Of a stretch of DNA of 64,000 bases, positions 53,967-62,906 are shown piece by piece; within the stretch, counting starts at the first letter, position 1; each line of letters starts with the position of its first letter. The notes beneath the pieces were generated by a model that saw only the letters and a program-made list of their open reading frames with translations, searched no databases and had not been told where the DNA came from. The stretch spans positions 1 through 64,000 of the forward strand of contig NZ_JABTCF010000002.1 in NCBI RefSeq assembly GCF_014596745.1, given 5' to 3'. A program made the position numbers and the translations under genes. This DNA is from Maribacter aquimaris (GTDB taxonomy: Bacteria; Bacteroidota; Bacteroidia; Flavobacteriales; Flavobacteriaceae).

Positions 53967-56220
53967 GAAAATGCTCTATTCAATTTCAAAATTCTCAACT
54001 GTCGGTTCACAAGGCAGTTCAATGCGATCGCCGAAAAGCATCAAAAATCATCGCATTAAGTTTTTATCCACTACTTTAGGTATAATGGCTATGGGACTTT
54101 CGGCCCAAGAAACCCAAATCGATTCTTTGGTAGGCAAAAAAATAGCCTTGGAGGAGGTTTTTGTTTCCGCGGTACGCGCAACAAAAGAATCGCCTGTTAC
54201 CTTTACCAATCTTACAAAGGAAGATTTGGGGCCAAGGAACTTGGGACAGGATATTCCTATTTTACTGAACTTTATGCCTGCCGTGGTTACGACTTCCGAC
54301 GCGGGTGCCGGTGTAGGCTACACTAGTATTAGGGTTCGTGGTAGTGATGCCACTAGGGTCAATGTGACCATAAACGGAATACCTTATAATGATTCTGAAT
54401 CGCATGGTTCGTTTTGGGTGAACATGCCTGATTTTGCTTCTTCCACAGAAAGTTTGCAATTGCAACGAGGTGTAGGGACTTCCACCAATGGAGCCGGTGC
54501 TTTCGGCGCCAGTCTTAACATTGCGACCGATGGGGTGTCCGAAGAAGCGTTTGGGCGTATTTCTTCATCCGTAGGGAGTTATAATACCCTACGGAACAAC
54601 TTAAAGTTCAGTACGGGGTTATTGAATGATCATATGGAGATTTCCGGGCGATTGTCAAGAATCACTTCTGACGGTTATATCGATAGGGCCGCTTCAGAAC
54701 TCGATTCCTACTTTTTGCAAGGGGCGTTTAAAAATGATAATACCATTTTAAAGGCTGTTCTTTTCGGTGGGCATGAGGTTACCTACCAGGCATGGTACGG
54801 CATAGATGCCGAAACTTTGGAAAACAATAGAACCTTTAACCCTTCCGGTATTTATACAGATGCAAATGGGGATACACAGTTTTATGATAACGAGGTTGAC
54901 GATTATAAACAAAACCATGCCCAGCTCCTTTGGAACCAAAAACTGAACGATAATTGGAATACGAACCTAGCGTTGCATTATACACGAGGCAGGGGCTTTT
55001 TTGAGCAGTTTAAAGAGGATGATGATTTTGAGACCTATGGTTTTGAACCTTTATTGGTCAATGGGGAAGAAGTGAATACGACAGACCTTGTGCGAAGAAG
55101 ATGGTTGGATAACGATTTTTACGGAACCGTTTTTTCGGCCCATTACAATAAAGGAGCTTTAGACCTTATCATAGGGGGTGGCTGGAATACCTATGAGGGC
55201 GACCATTATGGGGAAGTGATTTGGGCCGAGTATGCCCCAAATAGTTTTATACGTGATCGATATTATGACGATTCCTCGAAAAAGACCGATTTTAATGTTT
55301 TCACCAAAGCCAATTATAATTTAGGTGATCATTGGAGTCTCTTCGGGGACTTGCAATATAGAACGGTAGGGTACCAGGCCAATGGCGAGGATACCGGATT
55401 GGTCGATGATACCTTCAATTTCTTTAATCCGAAATTCGGAGCATCCTATGACCTGAACCAAAACAACAATTTCTACCTTTCTTTCGCCGTGGCGAATCGG
55501 GAGCCCAATAGAAATGACTATGAGAATGGGAGTCCTAAACCAGAGAAGCTCAATGACCTGGAATTGGGTTGGAGGTATGTTTCACCGGATGTACAGCTTA
55601 GCACCAATGTGTATTACATGAAATACAAAGACCAATTGGTACTCACTGGTGAGCTGAATGATGTGGGGGCACCGCTACGGGCCAATGTTGGGGATAGTTA
55701 TCGATTTGGTTTGGAGATTGATGCCCATCTTGCCTTAGGCGATAAATTCAGTCTGAATCCGAATGTTGCATTGAGCTCCAATAAGAATAAGGATTTTGTT
55801 TTTCAACGCGATGGGGTTCTTGAGGATTTAGGAAATACCGATATTGCCTTTTCCCCTGATGTTATTGTGGGGAACGCCATTTCATACATGCCCAATGAAA
55901 ACATGCAACTTTCACTGTTGAGCAAATATGTGGGAAAACAATATATGGGAAATATCGATTCCGATGGGTCTGTGTTGGATGACTATTCACAAACCGATTT
56001 CAACGCCCAATATACGATTGAGACCAATTCCTTCGTAAAACGGTTGACCCTTTCTTTGTTGGTGAACAATATCTTTGATGCCAAGTATGTTTCCAACGGT
56101 TATTTCTATACCTATGATGATACTTGGTCAAACCCTGGACAAACGGCAACCATAGAAGGTTCGGGCTACTATCCACAGGCAGGTACTAATTTTTTACTCG
56201 GTGCCACCTTTGATTTTTAG
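53965..56220 (+). CDS. TonB-dependent receptor, probable thiamine importer
   Basis: This 751-aa protein has a rather long N-terminal segment before the hydrophobic signal core (FLSTTLGIMAMGLSAQ, residues about 33-48), a TonB-box-like EEVFVSAVRATKE, a plug at about 70-190 (DIPILLNFMPAVVTTSDAGA, VRGSDATRVNVTINGIPYND) and a large barrel ending GATFDF. The TPP riboswitch upstream predicts repression when thiamine pyrophosphate is plentiful, so the substrate is probably thiamine or a derivative. The inner-membrane partner may be the PnuC/PnuT-like protein at 46223. Two hairpins follow the stop. Confidence 0.9.
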   Translation: MKMLYSISKFSTVGSQGSSMRSPKSIKNHRIKFLSTTLGIMAMGLSAQETQIDSLVGKKIALEEVFVSAVRATKESPVTFTNLTKEDLGPRNLGQDIPILLNFMPAVVTTSDAGAGVGYTSIRVRGSDATRVNVTINGIPYNDSESHGSFWVNMPDFASSTESLQLQRGVGTSTNGAGAFGASLNIATDGVSEEAFGRISSSVGSYNTLRNNLKFSTGLLNDHMEISGRLSRITSDGYIDRAASELDSYFLQGAFKNDNTILKAVLFGGHEVTYQAWYGIDAETLENNRTFNPSGIYTDANGDTQFYDNEVDDYKQNHAQLLWNQKLNDNWNTNLALHYTRGRGFFEQFKEDDDFETYGFEPLLVNGEEVNTTDLVRRRWLDNDFYGTVFSAHYNKGALDLIIGGGWNTYEGDHYGEVIWAEYAPNSFIRDRYYDDSSKKTDFNVFTKANYNLGDHWSLFGDLQYRTVGYQANGEDTGLVDDTFNFFNPKFGASYDLNQNNNFYLSFAVANREPNRNDYENGSPKPEKLNDLELGWRYVSPDVQLSTNVYYMKYKDQLVLTGELNDVGAPLRANVGDSYRFGLEIDAHLALGDKFSLNPNVALSSNKNKDFVFQRDGVLEDLGNTDIAFSPDVIVGNAISYMPNENMQLSLLSKYVGKQYMGNIDSDGSVLDDYSQTDFNAQYTIETNSFVKRLTLSLLVNNIFDAKYVSNGYFYTYDDTWSNPGQTATIEGSGYYPQAGTNFLLGATFDF

Positions 56221-56253
56221 TAGCAATCGCGTTTAAGGCGATTCACAATAATA

Positions 56254-56285
56254 ACATGGCACTTAACCTCGGTTTTGTGCCATGT
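56254..56285 (+). terminator. Hairpin after the thiamine-receptor gene
   Basis: A perfect 9-bp stem, acatggcac / gtgccatgt, follows a smaller one (aatcgc/gcgatt) at 56225-56242. The T-run is weak, so it may be an attenuating or processing hairpin rather than a strong terminator. Confidence 0.5.
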
Positions 56286-56323
56286 TCGTTTATTTGTAGT
56301 TTTATGTCCAAATATTTGAATAA

Positions 56324-56545
56324 ATGGATTTTGGATTTGGAATAGGGCAAATCTTGATTTTGATTGCCATGGCCGTTTTGGCCATTGCGCCAGTGGTTGC
56401 CATAATCGATATTACCAAAGGCCGGTTTAAAGGGGCCAATGACAGGTTGATCTGGATATTGGTCGTCTTGTTTTTAAATCCATTGGGTACCCTACTTTAT
56501 TTTTTGATGGGAAAAGATCAGAAAATCAGCAAGGGCGATAATTGA
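56324..56545 (+). CDS. PLDc_N-domain small membrane protein
   Basis: This 73-aa protein has two TM helices (about residues 8-28 and 43-62) and the PLDc_N (cardiolipin synthase N-terminal) pattern with AIIDITKGRFKGANDRLIWI and LNPLGTLLYFLMGKDQ. As a stand-alone protein it lacks the phospholipase domain and is probably a small membrane accessory factor. It lies 36 bp before the oxidoreductase gene. Confidence 0.72.
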   Translation: MDFGFGIGQILILIAMAVLAIAPVVAIIDITKGRFKGANDRLIWILVVLFLNPLGTLLYFLMGKDQKISKGDN

Positions 56546-56580
56546 TTTTCACATAACGAAACACCGAAATACATAGAGTA

Positions 56581-57561
56581 ATGGAAGAGGATAAAAATAT
56601 AAGATGGGGCATAATCGGTTGCGGGGCAGTGACAGAAGTGAAGAGTGGTCCAGCTTATCAAAATACCGAAGGGTTTGAGGTTCATGCCGTAATGCGGCGC
56701 AACAAGGAGAAAGCCGCAGATTATGCGAAGCGACATGGCATAGCTAAATTTTACACCAATGCGGATGAATTGATAGCCGATAAGGAAATAGATGCTGTTT
56801 ATATCGCCACACCACCGGATTCCCATAAAGCATATGCATTGAAAGTGGCAGCTGCGGGTAAGCCTTGTTGTATCGAAAAGCCAATGGCTCCTAATTATCA
56901 TGATAGTCTTGAAATATACGAAGCCTTTAAAGCTAAAAACCTTCCGTTGTTCATTGCCTACTACAGGCGTTCCTTACCCCGTTTTCTAAAAGTAAAACAA
57001 TGGTTGGATGATGGTGCCATTGGTGCCATCAGGCAGATCCGTTGGAGTTTGTCCAAACAGCCCAGTAATACGGATCTAAGTGGGGAATACAATTGGCGTA
57101 CCGATGCCAAAATCGCGCCAGGTGGCTATTTTGATGATCTGGCAAGTCATGGGCTCGATCTATTTGTTTATTTATTGGGCGATATTGAGCAAGCCAATGG
57201 TATCACCACCAATCAAATGGGATTGTACACGGCCAAAGATGCCATAGTTGGCGAGTGGAAGCACAAAAATGGGATAATGGGTTCCGGTAGTTGGAATTTT
57301 GGCTGTTCCCAAAGGGAAGACATTGTTGAAATTTACGGAAGCGAAGGCAAAATCATATTTTCAGTTTTTGATGAGGCCCCGATTATACTGATAAATCCAA
57401 ACGGAGAGGAAAAACTCGAAATAGAACACCCGAAACATATCCAACAGTTTCATGTGGCGAACATTAAAGATCACTTAATGGGGGTAAAAGAGCATCCTTC
57501 CTTGGGGAAATCAGGATTGCATGCCAGTTGGGTCATGGACAGGATTTTAGGGAATATTTAA
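56581..57561 (+). CDS. Gfo/Idh/MocA-family oxidoreductase
   Basis: This 326-aa protein has an N-terminal Rossmann fold (IRWGIIGCGAVTEVKSGPAY) with YIATPPDSHKAYALKVAAAG and the CIEKPMAPN motif carrying the catalytic-region Lys, then a C-terminal alpha/beta domain (FDDLASHGLDLFVYLLGD). Family members oxidise or reduce sugars and inositols with NAD(P). The substrate is unknown. It is convergent with an aldo/keto reductase gene. Confidence 0.87.
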   Translation: MEEDKNIRWGIIGCGAVTEVKSGPAYQNTEGFEVHAVMRRNKEKAADYAKRHGIAKFYTNADELIADKEIDAVYIATPPDSHKAYALKVAAAGKPCCIEKPMAPNYHDSLEIYEAFKAKNLPLFIAYYRRSLPRFLKVKQWLDDGAIGAIRQIRWSLSKQPSNTDLSGEYNWRTDAKIAPGGYFDDLASHGLDLFVYLLGDIEQANGITTNQMGLYTAKDAIVGEWKHKNGIMGSGSWNFGCSQREDIVEIYGSEGKIIFSVFDEAPIILINPNGEEKLEIEHPKHIQQFHVANIKDHLMGVKEHPSLGKSGLHASWVMDRILGNI

Positions 57562-57567
57562 AATCCC

Positions 57568-58554
57568 TTACCACGAATGGTGTACGTGTTCACGAATCAA
57601 TCGGTCGTAAATGGCATCTACTTGCTGATGTTGCCCTTCGGTTAGTGGCGGTAGGTCACTTGCGGTAATATTCGAAAGTAAATGGGCCTCTTTGGATGCC
57701 CCTGGAATAATACATCCTACTTCCGGGTGATCCAAAATCCATCGTAAGGCGATAGGGGCTAAATTTGTGTGGTTCGGAAATAGCGCTTTTAGCTCTTCCA
57801 CAGCTTTAAGACCTAGATTATAAGGAATTCCGGCAAAGGTTTCACCCTTATCAAAATGGGAACCATCCCTATTGAAATTTCGATGGTCATCCGCATCAAA
57901 GGTGCTGGCAGCACTGAATTTCCCGGTTAATAGACCACTGGCCAAAGGTACGCGAACAATCACCCCGACATCCTTTTTTCTCACCTGTTCAAAAAACAGT
58001 TCTTTGGGGCGTTGCCGAAACATATTGAAGATAATCTGTACGGTAGCGACGTTTTCATATTCGATTCCTTTTAAGGCTTCCTCAATTTTTTCAACACTTA
58101 TACCAAGGTGCTTTATCTTCCCTTCATCCTTTAAGCGATCGAACAATCCAAAAATCTCGGGGCGGTAGAATACTTCGGTAGGCGGACAATGGAGTTGTAT
58201 GAGGTCCAAACATTCCAAGCCCATATTCTTCAGGCTGTCCTCAACAAATTTCCGAAGTACTTTGGGTTGGTAGTTTTCGTTGGTATGGGGGTTGATTTGA
58301 CGTCCGCATTTTGTAGCCACATAGACTTCTTCCTTTCTAGATCTTACAACCCTTCCAACAGCAGCTTCACTCAATCCTGCTTCATAAACATCGGCAGTGT
58401 CAATAAAATTGATTCCTTGGTCAATGGCGGTATTGATGATTTTATCCGCCGAGGAATTGTCGAATCCGCTTCCCCATGAACCTCCTACCTGCCAAGTTCC
58501 CAGTGATATTTCCGATACATTGAAATCGGTCTTTCCAAGTCTTCTGTATTTCAT
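57568..58554 (-). CDS. Aldo/keto reductase
   Basis: This 328-aa protein is a TIM-barrel NADPH-dependent reductase. The catalytic tetrad residues are seen in FIDTADVYEAGLSEAAVG (Asp, Tyr), VATKCGR (Lys) and LIQLHCPP (His). The C-terminal CIIPGASKEAHLLSNITASD cofactor loop is typical. The substrate is unknown. It lies tail to tail with the Gfo/Idh/MocA gene, 6 bp apart, and close to a small lipoprotein gene on the same strand. Confidence 0.88.
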   Translation of the reverse strand: MKYRRLGKTDFNVSEISLGTWQVGGSWGSGFDNSSADKIINTAIDQGINFIDTADVYEAGLSEAAVGRVVRSRKEEVYVATKCGRQINPHTNENYQPKVLRKFVEDSLKNMGLECLDLIQLHCPPTEVFYRPEIFGLFDRLKDEGKIKHLGISVEKIEEALKGIEYENVATVQIIFNMFRQRPKELFFEQVRKKDVGVIVRVPLASGLLTGKFSAASTFDADDHRNFNRDGSHFDKGETFAGIPYNLGLKAVEELKALFPNHTNLAPIALRWILDHPEVGCIIPGASKEAHLLSNITASDLPPLTEGQHQQVDAIYDRLIREHVHHSW

Positions 58555-58592
58555 TTTTGGCTATTTTTAGTTGTATGGATGAACCATAAGGG

Positions 58593-59030
58593 TTAATTAT
58601 AAACCCTAACTACGTTATTGCTATAGGTGTTATTATAAATCAGCATATCGTAATAACGCCCACCATCATCCGGTCTGTTGAGCATTTGCCCTGTAAACAG
58701 ACTGTATTCATAATCATCGCAAGGGCATATGGCCGTCTGTCCATTAAGAATCATTGTTGAACAATCGTTGGGGGCATGGTTAGGGCAGCTGGCTTCAGAC
58801 GCGACGAATTGGTTGAACCCTGAATTGATGACAAAAATGCCTGCAGTGCCTACACCATTCGTTCCTACATATACAGCGGTTCCAGTGTTTGTCAAAAGGC
58901 TGTATGAAGGTAAGTTCAAATTCAATTCGTAGTTAAACGAAATTTCTTGTAAGTATGGATTTCTATTGGTACTACTACTGCTGCAACCCAAAATCAATAA
59001 CAATAAAAACAGGGGATAAATACGATTCAT
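58593..59030 (-). CDS. Lipoprotein with a degenerate Rieske-like domain
   Basis: This 145-aa protein has a lipobox signal (MNRIYPLFLLLLILGC) with Cys16. The rest resembles a Rieske fold, but the cluster ligands are incomplete. The first pair reads CPNH rather than CxH, and the second reads CPCDDYEYS with Asp where the second His is expected. It therefore probably does not hold a [2Fe-2S] cluster. Related degenerate Rieske lipoproteins exist in Bacteroidota. It precedes the aldo/keto reductase gene by 38 bp. Confidence 0.65.
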   Translation of the reverse strand: MNRIYPLFLLLLILGCSSSSTNRNPYLQEISFNYELNLNLPSYSLLTNTGTAVYVGTNGVGTAGIFVINSGFNQFVASEASCPNHAPNDCSTMILNGQTAICPCDDYEYSLFTGQMLNRPDDGGRYYDMLIYNNTYSNNVVRVYN

Positions 59031-59139
59031 ATTTCAATTTCTATATAAAGGAACAAATACAAAATTGAACAAAAAATATGTATATTTGCGTTAAATCCTC
59101 TTTAAAATAAGGGGATTTTCCTATTAATGAGACCCTAGG

Positions 59140-59265
59140 ATGGGAATATCGCTTTTTCTAAAAGCATTCATCTTAGCTGGGTGGATTAATCCCGCGACAT
59201 GGCGGATTGTTTTAGAGTATTGGGGGAAATTCTTCGAGTATGACTTAAAAATGGATAAATTATGA
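59140..59265 (+). CDS. Possible 41-aa protein overlapping the start of greA
   Basis: This frame encodes MGISLFLKAFILAGWINPAT and 21 further residues, ending FEYDLKMDKL. It ends in TGA overlapping the greA ATG (ATGA), which suggests translational coupling. It follows a promoter-like TATATTTG at 59081-59088 and a short hairpin (aatcctc/ggggatt). A 41-codon frame could arise by chance, so the overlap is the main support. Confidence 0.4.
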   Translation: MGISLFLKAFILAGWINPATWRIVLEYWGKFFEYDLKMDKL

Positions 59266-59735
59266 GTAACGTATCATATTATACTGCTGAAGGTTTAAAA
59301 AAATTAAGGGACGAATTGAATTATCTTAAAGACGTTGAACGCCCAAAGGCTTCACAGGATATTGCCGAAGCTAGGGATAAGGGTGATTTGTCAGAGAATG
59401 CCGAGTATGACGCTGCCAAGGAAGCCCAAGGACTTTTAGAGCTTAAGATTTCAAAAATGGAAGCCACTTTGGCCAATGCCCGATTGATTGACGAATCCCA
59501 ATTGGATACGTCCAAGGTCTTGGTGCTGTCTACAGTTAAATTAAAAAACCAGACCAATGATATGGAAATGAAATATACCTTGGTGGCTGAGAGCGAGGCG
59601 GATTTGAAAACAGGGAAAATATCAGTGAGCTCGCCAATAGGTAAAGGACTATTAGGGAAGAAAGTGGGGGATACCGCGGAAATTTCAGTGCCAAATGGCA
59701 AAATAACCTTTGAGATTTTGGAAATAACCAGGTAA
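59262..59735 (+). CDS. greA: Transcription elongation factor GreA
   Basis: This 157-aa protein has the N-terminal coiled coil (YYTAEGLKKLRDELNYLKDV, RDKGDLSENAEYDAAKEAQG with the acidic tip) and the C-terminal FKBP-like domain (SPIGKGLLGKKVGDTAEISV). It stimulates cleavage of backtracked RNA by RNA polymerase. Normal length, with a strong terminator 25 bp downstream. Confidence 0.95.
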   Translation: MSNVSYYTAEGLKKLRDELNYLKDVERPKASQDIAEARDKGDLSENAEYDAAKEAQGLLELKISKMEATLANARLIDESQLDTSKVLVLSTVKLKNQTNDMEMKYTLVAESEADLKTGKISVSSPIGKGLLGKKVGDTAEISVPNGKITFEILEITR

Positions 59736-59760
59736 TAAAAACCGGGAATTCTTTATATTT

Positions 59761-59789
59761 AAACCTATCATAATCGATAGGTTTTTTTT
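59761..59789 (+). terminator. Terminator after greA
   Basis: The 9-bp stem aaacctatc / gataggttt has a short loop and is followed by T residues. Confidence 0.85.
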
Positions 59790-59813
59790 GTACTTATTTT
59801 AAATGAATTGACC

Positions 59814-60206
59814 ATGGCAAGTATCTTTACAAAAATCATCAAAGGGGAAATCCCATGTTATAAAATAGCCGAGGACGAGAATTTCTTTGCCTTTTTGGAT
59901 ATTAATCCGAATGCTAAAGGACATACGTTATGTGTGCCTAAAAAGGAGGTGGATAAGATCATGGACTTGGATGAGGAAACTTATATGGGATTAATGGCTT
60001 TTTCAAGAAAGGTAGGTAAAGCCATTGAAGCAGCTATCGATTGTAACCGGGTGGGTATTACGGTAATTGGACTCGAAGTGCCCCATGTGCATGTGCATTT
60101 GATCCCATTGAACCAAATGATGGAGGCTACCTTTCAGCACAAAGTGGCATTGACACAGGATGAGTTTGTTGCGATTGCCCAAAGCATATCCTCTAAAATT
60201 GGATGA
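59814..60206 (+). CDS. HIT-family nucleotide hydrolase
   Basis: This 130-aa protein starts at the ATG at 59814 (MASIFTKIIKGEIPCYKIAE), which is better than the TTG two codons earlier. The catalytic histidine triad is VPHVHVHLIPL. LDINPNAKGHTLCVPKKEVD is typical of Hint-like branch members, which hydrolyse nucleoside phosphoramidates. The 3' end overlaps the convergent gene by 14 bp. Confidence 0.92.
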   Translation: MASIFTKIIKGEIPCYKIAEDENFFAFLDINPNAKGHTLCVPKKEVDKIMDLDEETYMGLMAFSRKVGKAIEAAIDCNRVGITVIGLEVPHVHVHLIPLNQMMEATFQHKVALTQDEFVAIAQSISSKIG

Positions 60207-60549
60207 TTCCGGATTGCCATAGATAGATACCAGCCCCGATTAGTATCAACAGGGAAACCAAAAGAATATAGAACAGGGGTGTAAAGCGGATCACGGCCTT
60301 TTCAGGGGTAACCATTTTTTGATAATAATTGAAAATGCGTTCTATATCTTCCGTCCAATTTACCGGATAGATTATGGAGTCGCATTTGTTGCACCTAATG
60401 GTGTGTGTGATCTCACTGGTTGTTCTATCGTAAAGCTTCCCGTATTTGTGTTTCTGTTTAAAGGTTATCTTCATATCCTGATTAAAACACTCGGGACAAT
60501 TATTGGTAATATTTGCTTCCTTTATAATTACTAACTTTTCCTTTGACAT
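60193..60549 (-). CDS. Small zinc-ribbon membrane protein
   Basis: This 118-aa protein has a zinc ribbon with NCPECFNQ (about residue 18) and RCNKCDSI (about residue 54), then a C-terminal TM helix (FYILLVSLLILIGAGIYLW). No family is recognised. It follows the histidine-kinase gene on the same strand by 3 bp and probably shares its transcript. A role in envelope signalling is only contextual. Confidence 0.65.
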   Translation of the reverse strand: MSKEKLVIIKEANITNNCPECFNQDMKITFKQKHKYGKLYDRTTSEITHTIRCNKCDSIIYPVNWTEDIERIFNYYQKMVTPEKAVIRFTPLFYILLVSLLILIGAGIYLWQSGIIQF

Positions 60550-60552
60550 GGT

Positions 60553-61701
60553 TTACTTATTTACTTTTAAGGAGATTTGCATGATGGTACCTTCCTTTCC
60601 AGATGAAAGTACCCTTACTTTTCCCTTATGATATTCTTCCACGATTCTTTTTACTAAAGACAGTCCTAAGCCCCATCCTCGTTTTTTGGAGGTAACCCCC
60701 GGGTTAAATATGCTCTGGTGATTACTCTTCGGGATACCGCCTCCCGTATCGGCTATCAGGATATTCACATACTTTCCAGCAGGAATAATATCGATGGCGA
60801 TACTTCCTTTGCCTTTCATGGCATCTATCCCGTTTTTGACCAGATTCTCAATGGTCCAGTTGTACAAGGCATGGTTTAAAAGCACTGGTAATTTATCAAT
60901 TTTCGAATTGAACGAAAAATGGATCAATTTCGAACTCCGCAATTTCAGGTATTCATAGGCTTCCTTAGTTTCCTGTACAATATCGACTTCCTTTAACTCG
61001 GGTAAGGAACCGATTTTGGAAAATCGTTCGGTAATGGTTTCCAAGCGACCGATATCCTTGGCGATTTCCTTGGTGATTTCAGGGTTGATCCTTTCTGATT
61101 TCAAGAGTTCGTTCCAACCTAAAAGCGAGGATAATGGTGTGCCGATCTGGTGTGCGGTCTCTTTGGCCATCCCGGCCCATAATTTGTTTTGTTCCGAAGC
61201 CTTGTTGGTTTTGAAGAAGAAGAATATAACCGCCGCAAAAAGTAAAATAATCAACAAAAGGGCTATGGGGTAATACTTTAGTTTGTTCAGGACTTCTGAG
61301 TTCCCATAGTAAAGGGTGGCAAGGTGTTCTCCTTGTTGGTCAATGAATATGGGGGTGTTCTCGCTTTCGAATTTTTGGATGTTTCGCTGTATGTACAAAG
61401 AATCCTTTGCGCTTTCCTCACTCATGTTATTGGTCTTGACCGAGCCATCCTTGTTTACCAGTATCATTGGGGTTGAGGTATTGTTCTGTAATACCTTTAT
61501 GGTGAGGTTACCCATATCCATATTTTCCGAATATTGCAATAATTCGGATTGGGCGGTAGCCCATATTTCCATTTTTAAGCGTTCTTCCTCCTTGAACTTT
61601 TTAAAGAAACTATTGGTGTTCCACAGAATCAAACTCACAATGGCAAAGGCTATGGCCAATAAAATAAAGTTCGAGGTCTTCTTTTTTGGGTTAAATTCCA
61701 T
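60553..61701 (-). CDS. Sensor histidine kinase
   Basis: This 382-aa protein has TM1 at about residues 10-28, a short extracytoplasmic domain, TM2 at about 143-164 (YYPIALLLIILLFAAVIFFF), then a HisKA-like segment (KETAHQIGTPLSSLLGWNEL with the phospho-His) and an HATPase domain (ENLVKNGIDAMKGKGSIAID, ADTGGGIPKSNHQSIF, RGWGLGLSLVKRIV). The linker has no HAMP domain. No response regulator gene is adjacent. Its input and target are unknown. Confidence 0.88.
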   Translation of the reverse strand: MEFNPKKKTSNFILLAIAFAIVSLILWNTNSFFKKFKEEERLKMEIWATAQSELLQYSENMDMGNLTIKVLQNNTSTPMILVNKDGSVKTNNMSEESAKDSLYIQRNIQKFESENTPIFIDQQGEHLATLYYGNSEVLNKLKYYPIALLLIILLFAAVIFFFFKTNKASEQNKLWAGMAKETAHQIGTPLSSLLGWNELLKSERINPEITKEIAKDIGRLETITERFSKIGSLPELKEVDIVQETKEAYEYLKLRSSKLIHFSFNSKIDKLPVLLNHALYNWTIENLVKNGIDAMKGKGSIAIDIIPAGKYVNILIADTGGGIPKSNHQSIFNPGVTSKKRGWGLGLSLVKRIVEEYHKGKVRVLSSGKEGTIMQISLKVNK

Positions 61702-61809
61702 CCAACCGGTTTAATGCTTTAAAGATAACGTAAAATGAGCATAAATGGTGTGTAGGGTAGATGGCCATCTGTTTTTAGTCGTAGTCAAATTGACTACATT
61801 TGTTATACT

Positions 61810-62697
61810 ATGGATGATATGATCTCGATAATTCCAAAGGATATCACAACCCAAAAATTGCATGGGTACCTTTTAGGTGCCATTGGGCCCAGACCTATCG
61901 CTTTTGTCAGTACCATAGACGAAAAAGGTAGGCCCAATCTTTCGCCTTTTAGTTTTTTCAATGTATTTAGCGCCAATCCGCCCATATTGATTTTTTCACC
62001 AGCGCGCAGGGTTCGCGACAATACCACAAAACACACCTTGGATAATGTTGAAAAAGTGGGTGAGGCCGTCATTAATGTAGTCACTTATGAAATCGTTCAA
62101 CAAATGTCGCTCTCAAGTACTGAATATCCTCAAGGGGAAAATGAGTTCTTGAAGGCTGGCCTTACCATGTTGGAATCCGATTTGGTGAAACCCTTTAGGG
62201 TAGCGGAATCACCCGTTCAGTTTGAATGTAAGGTAACCAAGATCGAACCGTTGGGAAAAGAAGGTGGGGCCGGAAACCTTGTTTTTTCCGAAGTGGTTAA
62301 AATACATATCAACCCCAATATATTGGACGAAAATGGTAATATAGACCAATTTAAGATAAATCAGGTTGCCCGCATGGGAGGCAATTGGTATTCTAGGGCC
62401 AATAAAGGGATGTTCGAAGTTCCCAAACCATTGTCGAGTATGGGGATTGGGGTAGAAGCCATTCCGGAAGGAATCAGGAACAGTACGGTTTTAACAGGCA
62501 ATGACCTTGGGAAATTGGGTAATGTAGCGAAATTACCTTCAAGAATCGAAATAGGGGAATTTATCAGTTCAAACGAAGGAATATCTTCTTTGGCAACAAA
62601 CAATGACCTTCAAACCATACATCGTAAGGCCAAGGAATATCTTGACCGGGACGAAGTGCTTTCAGCCTGGAAACTGCTTTTGGCAAACGAATTGTAA
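61810..62697 (+). CDS. Flavin-reductase-like FMN-binding protein
   Basis: This 295-aa protein has a flavin_reduct split-barrel domain at about residues 15-170 with LLGAIGPRPIAFVSTIDEKG and SPFSFFNVFSANPPILIFSP, typical of the FMN-binding DIM6/NTAB group. The C-terminal 80 residues are an extension common in this Bacteroidota subfamily. The substrate is unknown. It is preceded by a short spacer from the divergent kinase gene. Confidence 0.85.
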   Translation: MDDMISIIPKDITTQKLHGYLLGAIGPRPIAFVSTIDEKGRPNLSPFSFFNVFSANPPILIFSPARRVRDNTTKHTLDNVEKVGEAVINVVTYEIVQQMSLSSTEYPQGENEFLKAGLTMLESDLVKPFRVAESPVQFECKVTKIEPLGKEGGAGNLVFSEVVKIHINPNILDENGNIDQFKINQVARMGGNWYSRANKGMFEVPKPLSSMGIGVEAIPEGIRNSTVLTGNDLGKLGNVAKLPSRIEIGEFISSNEGISSLATNNDLQTIHRKAKEYLDRDEVLSAWKLLLANEL

Positions 62698-62906
62698 ATA
62701 ACTATTTGGTCAGTTTTTATGAAGCCATTTGTAAAACCCTTAACTTGGCGGCAAATTGTTTTTATCTATTTGATGGAGTCTTTCCCAATCTGTTATACTC
62801 GGGAAGGAAAGTTTGCCACAACAAAGAATAGGAAGAGGCAGGTAGTAAGCCTTAAAGGCATCAATAAAAAAATTAATACAGAATACAATTAGATAATTAT
62901 CAAAAG

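Noticed and set aside
62719-62892. 57-codon frame between the flavin reductase and DUF3127 genes
   Set aside because: The composition is unlike a soluble or membrane protein, no family is recognised, and the region probably holds the DUF3127 promoter.
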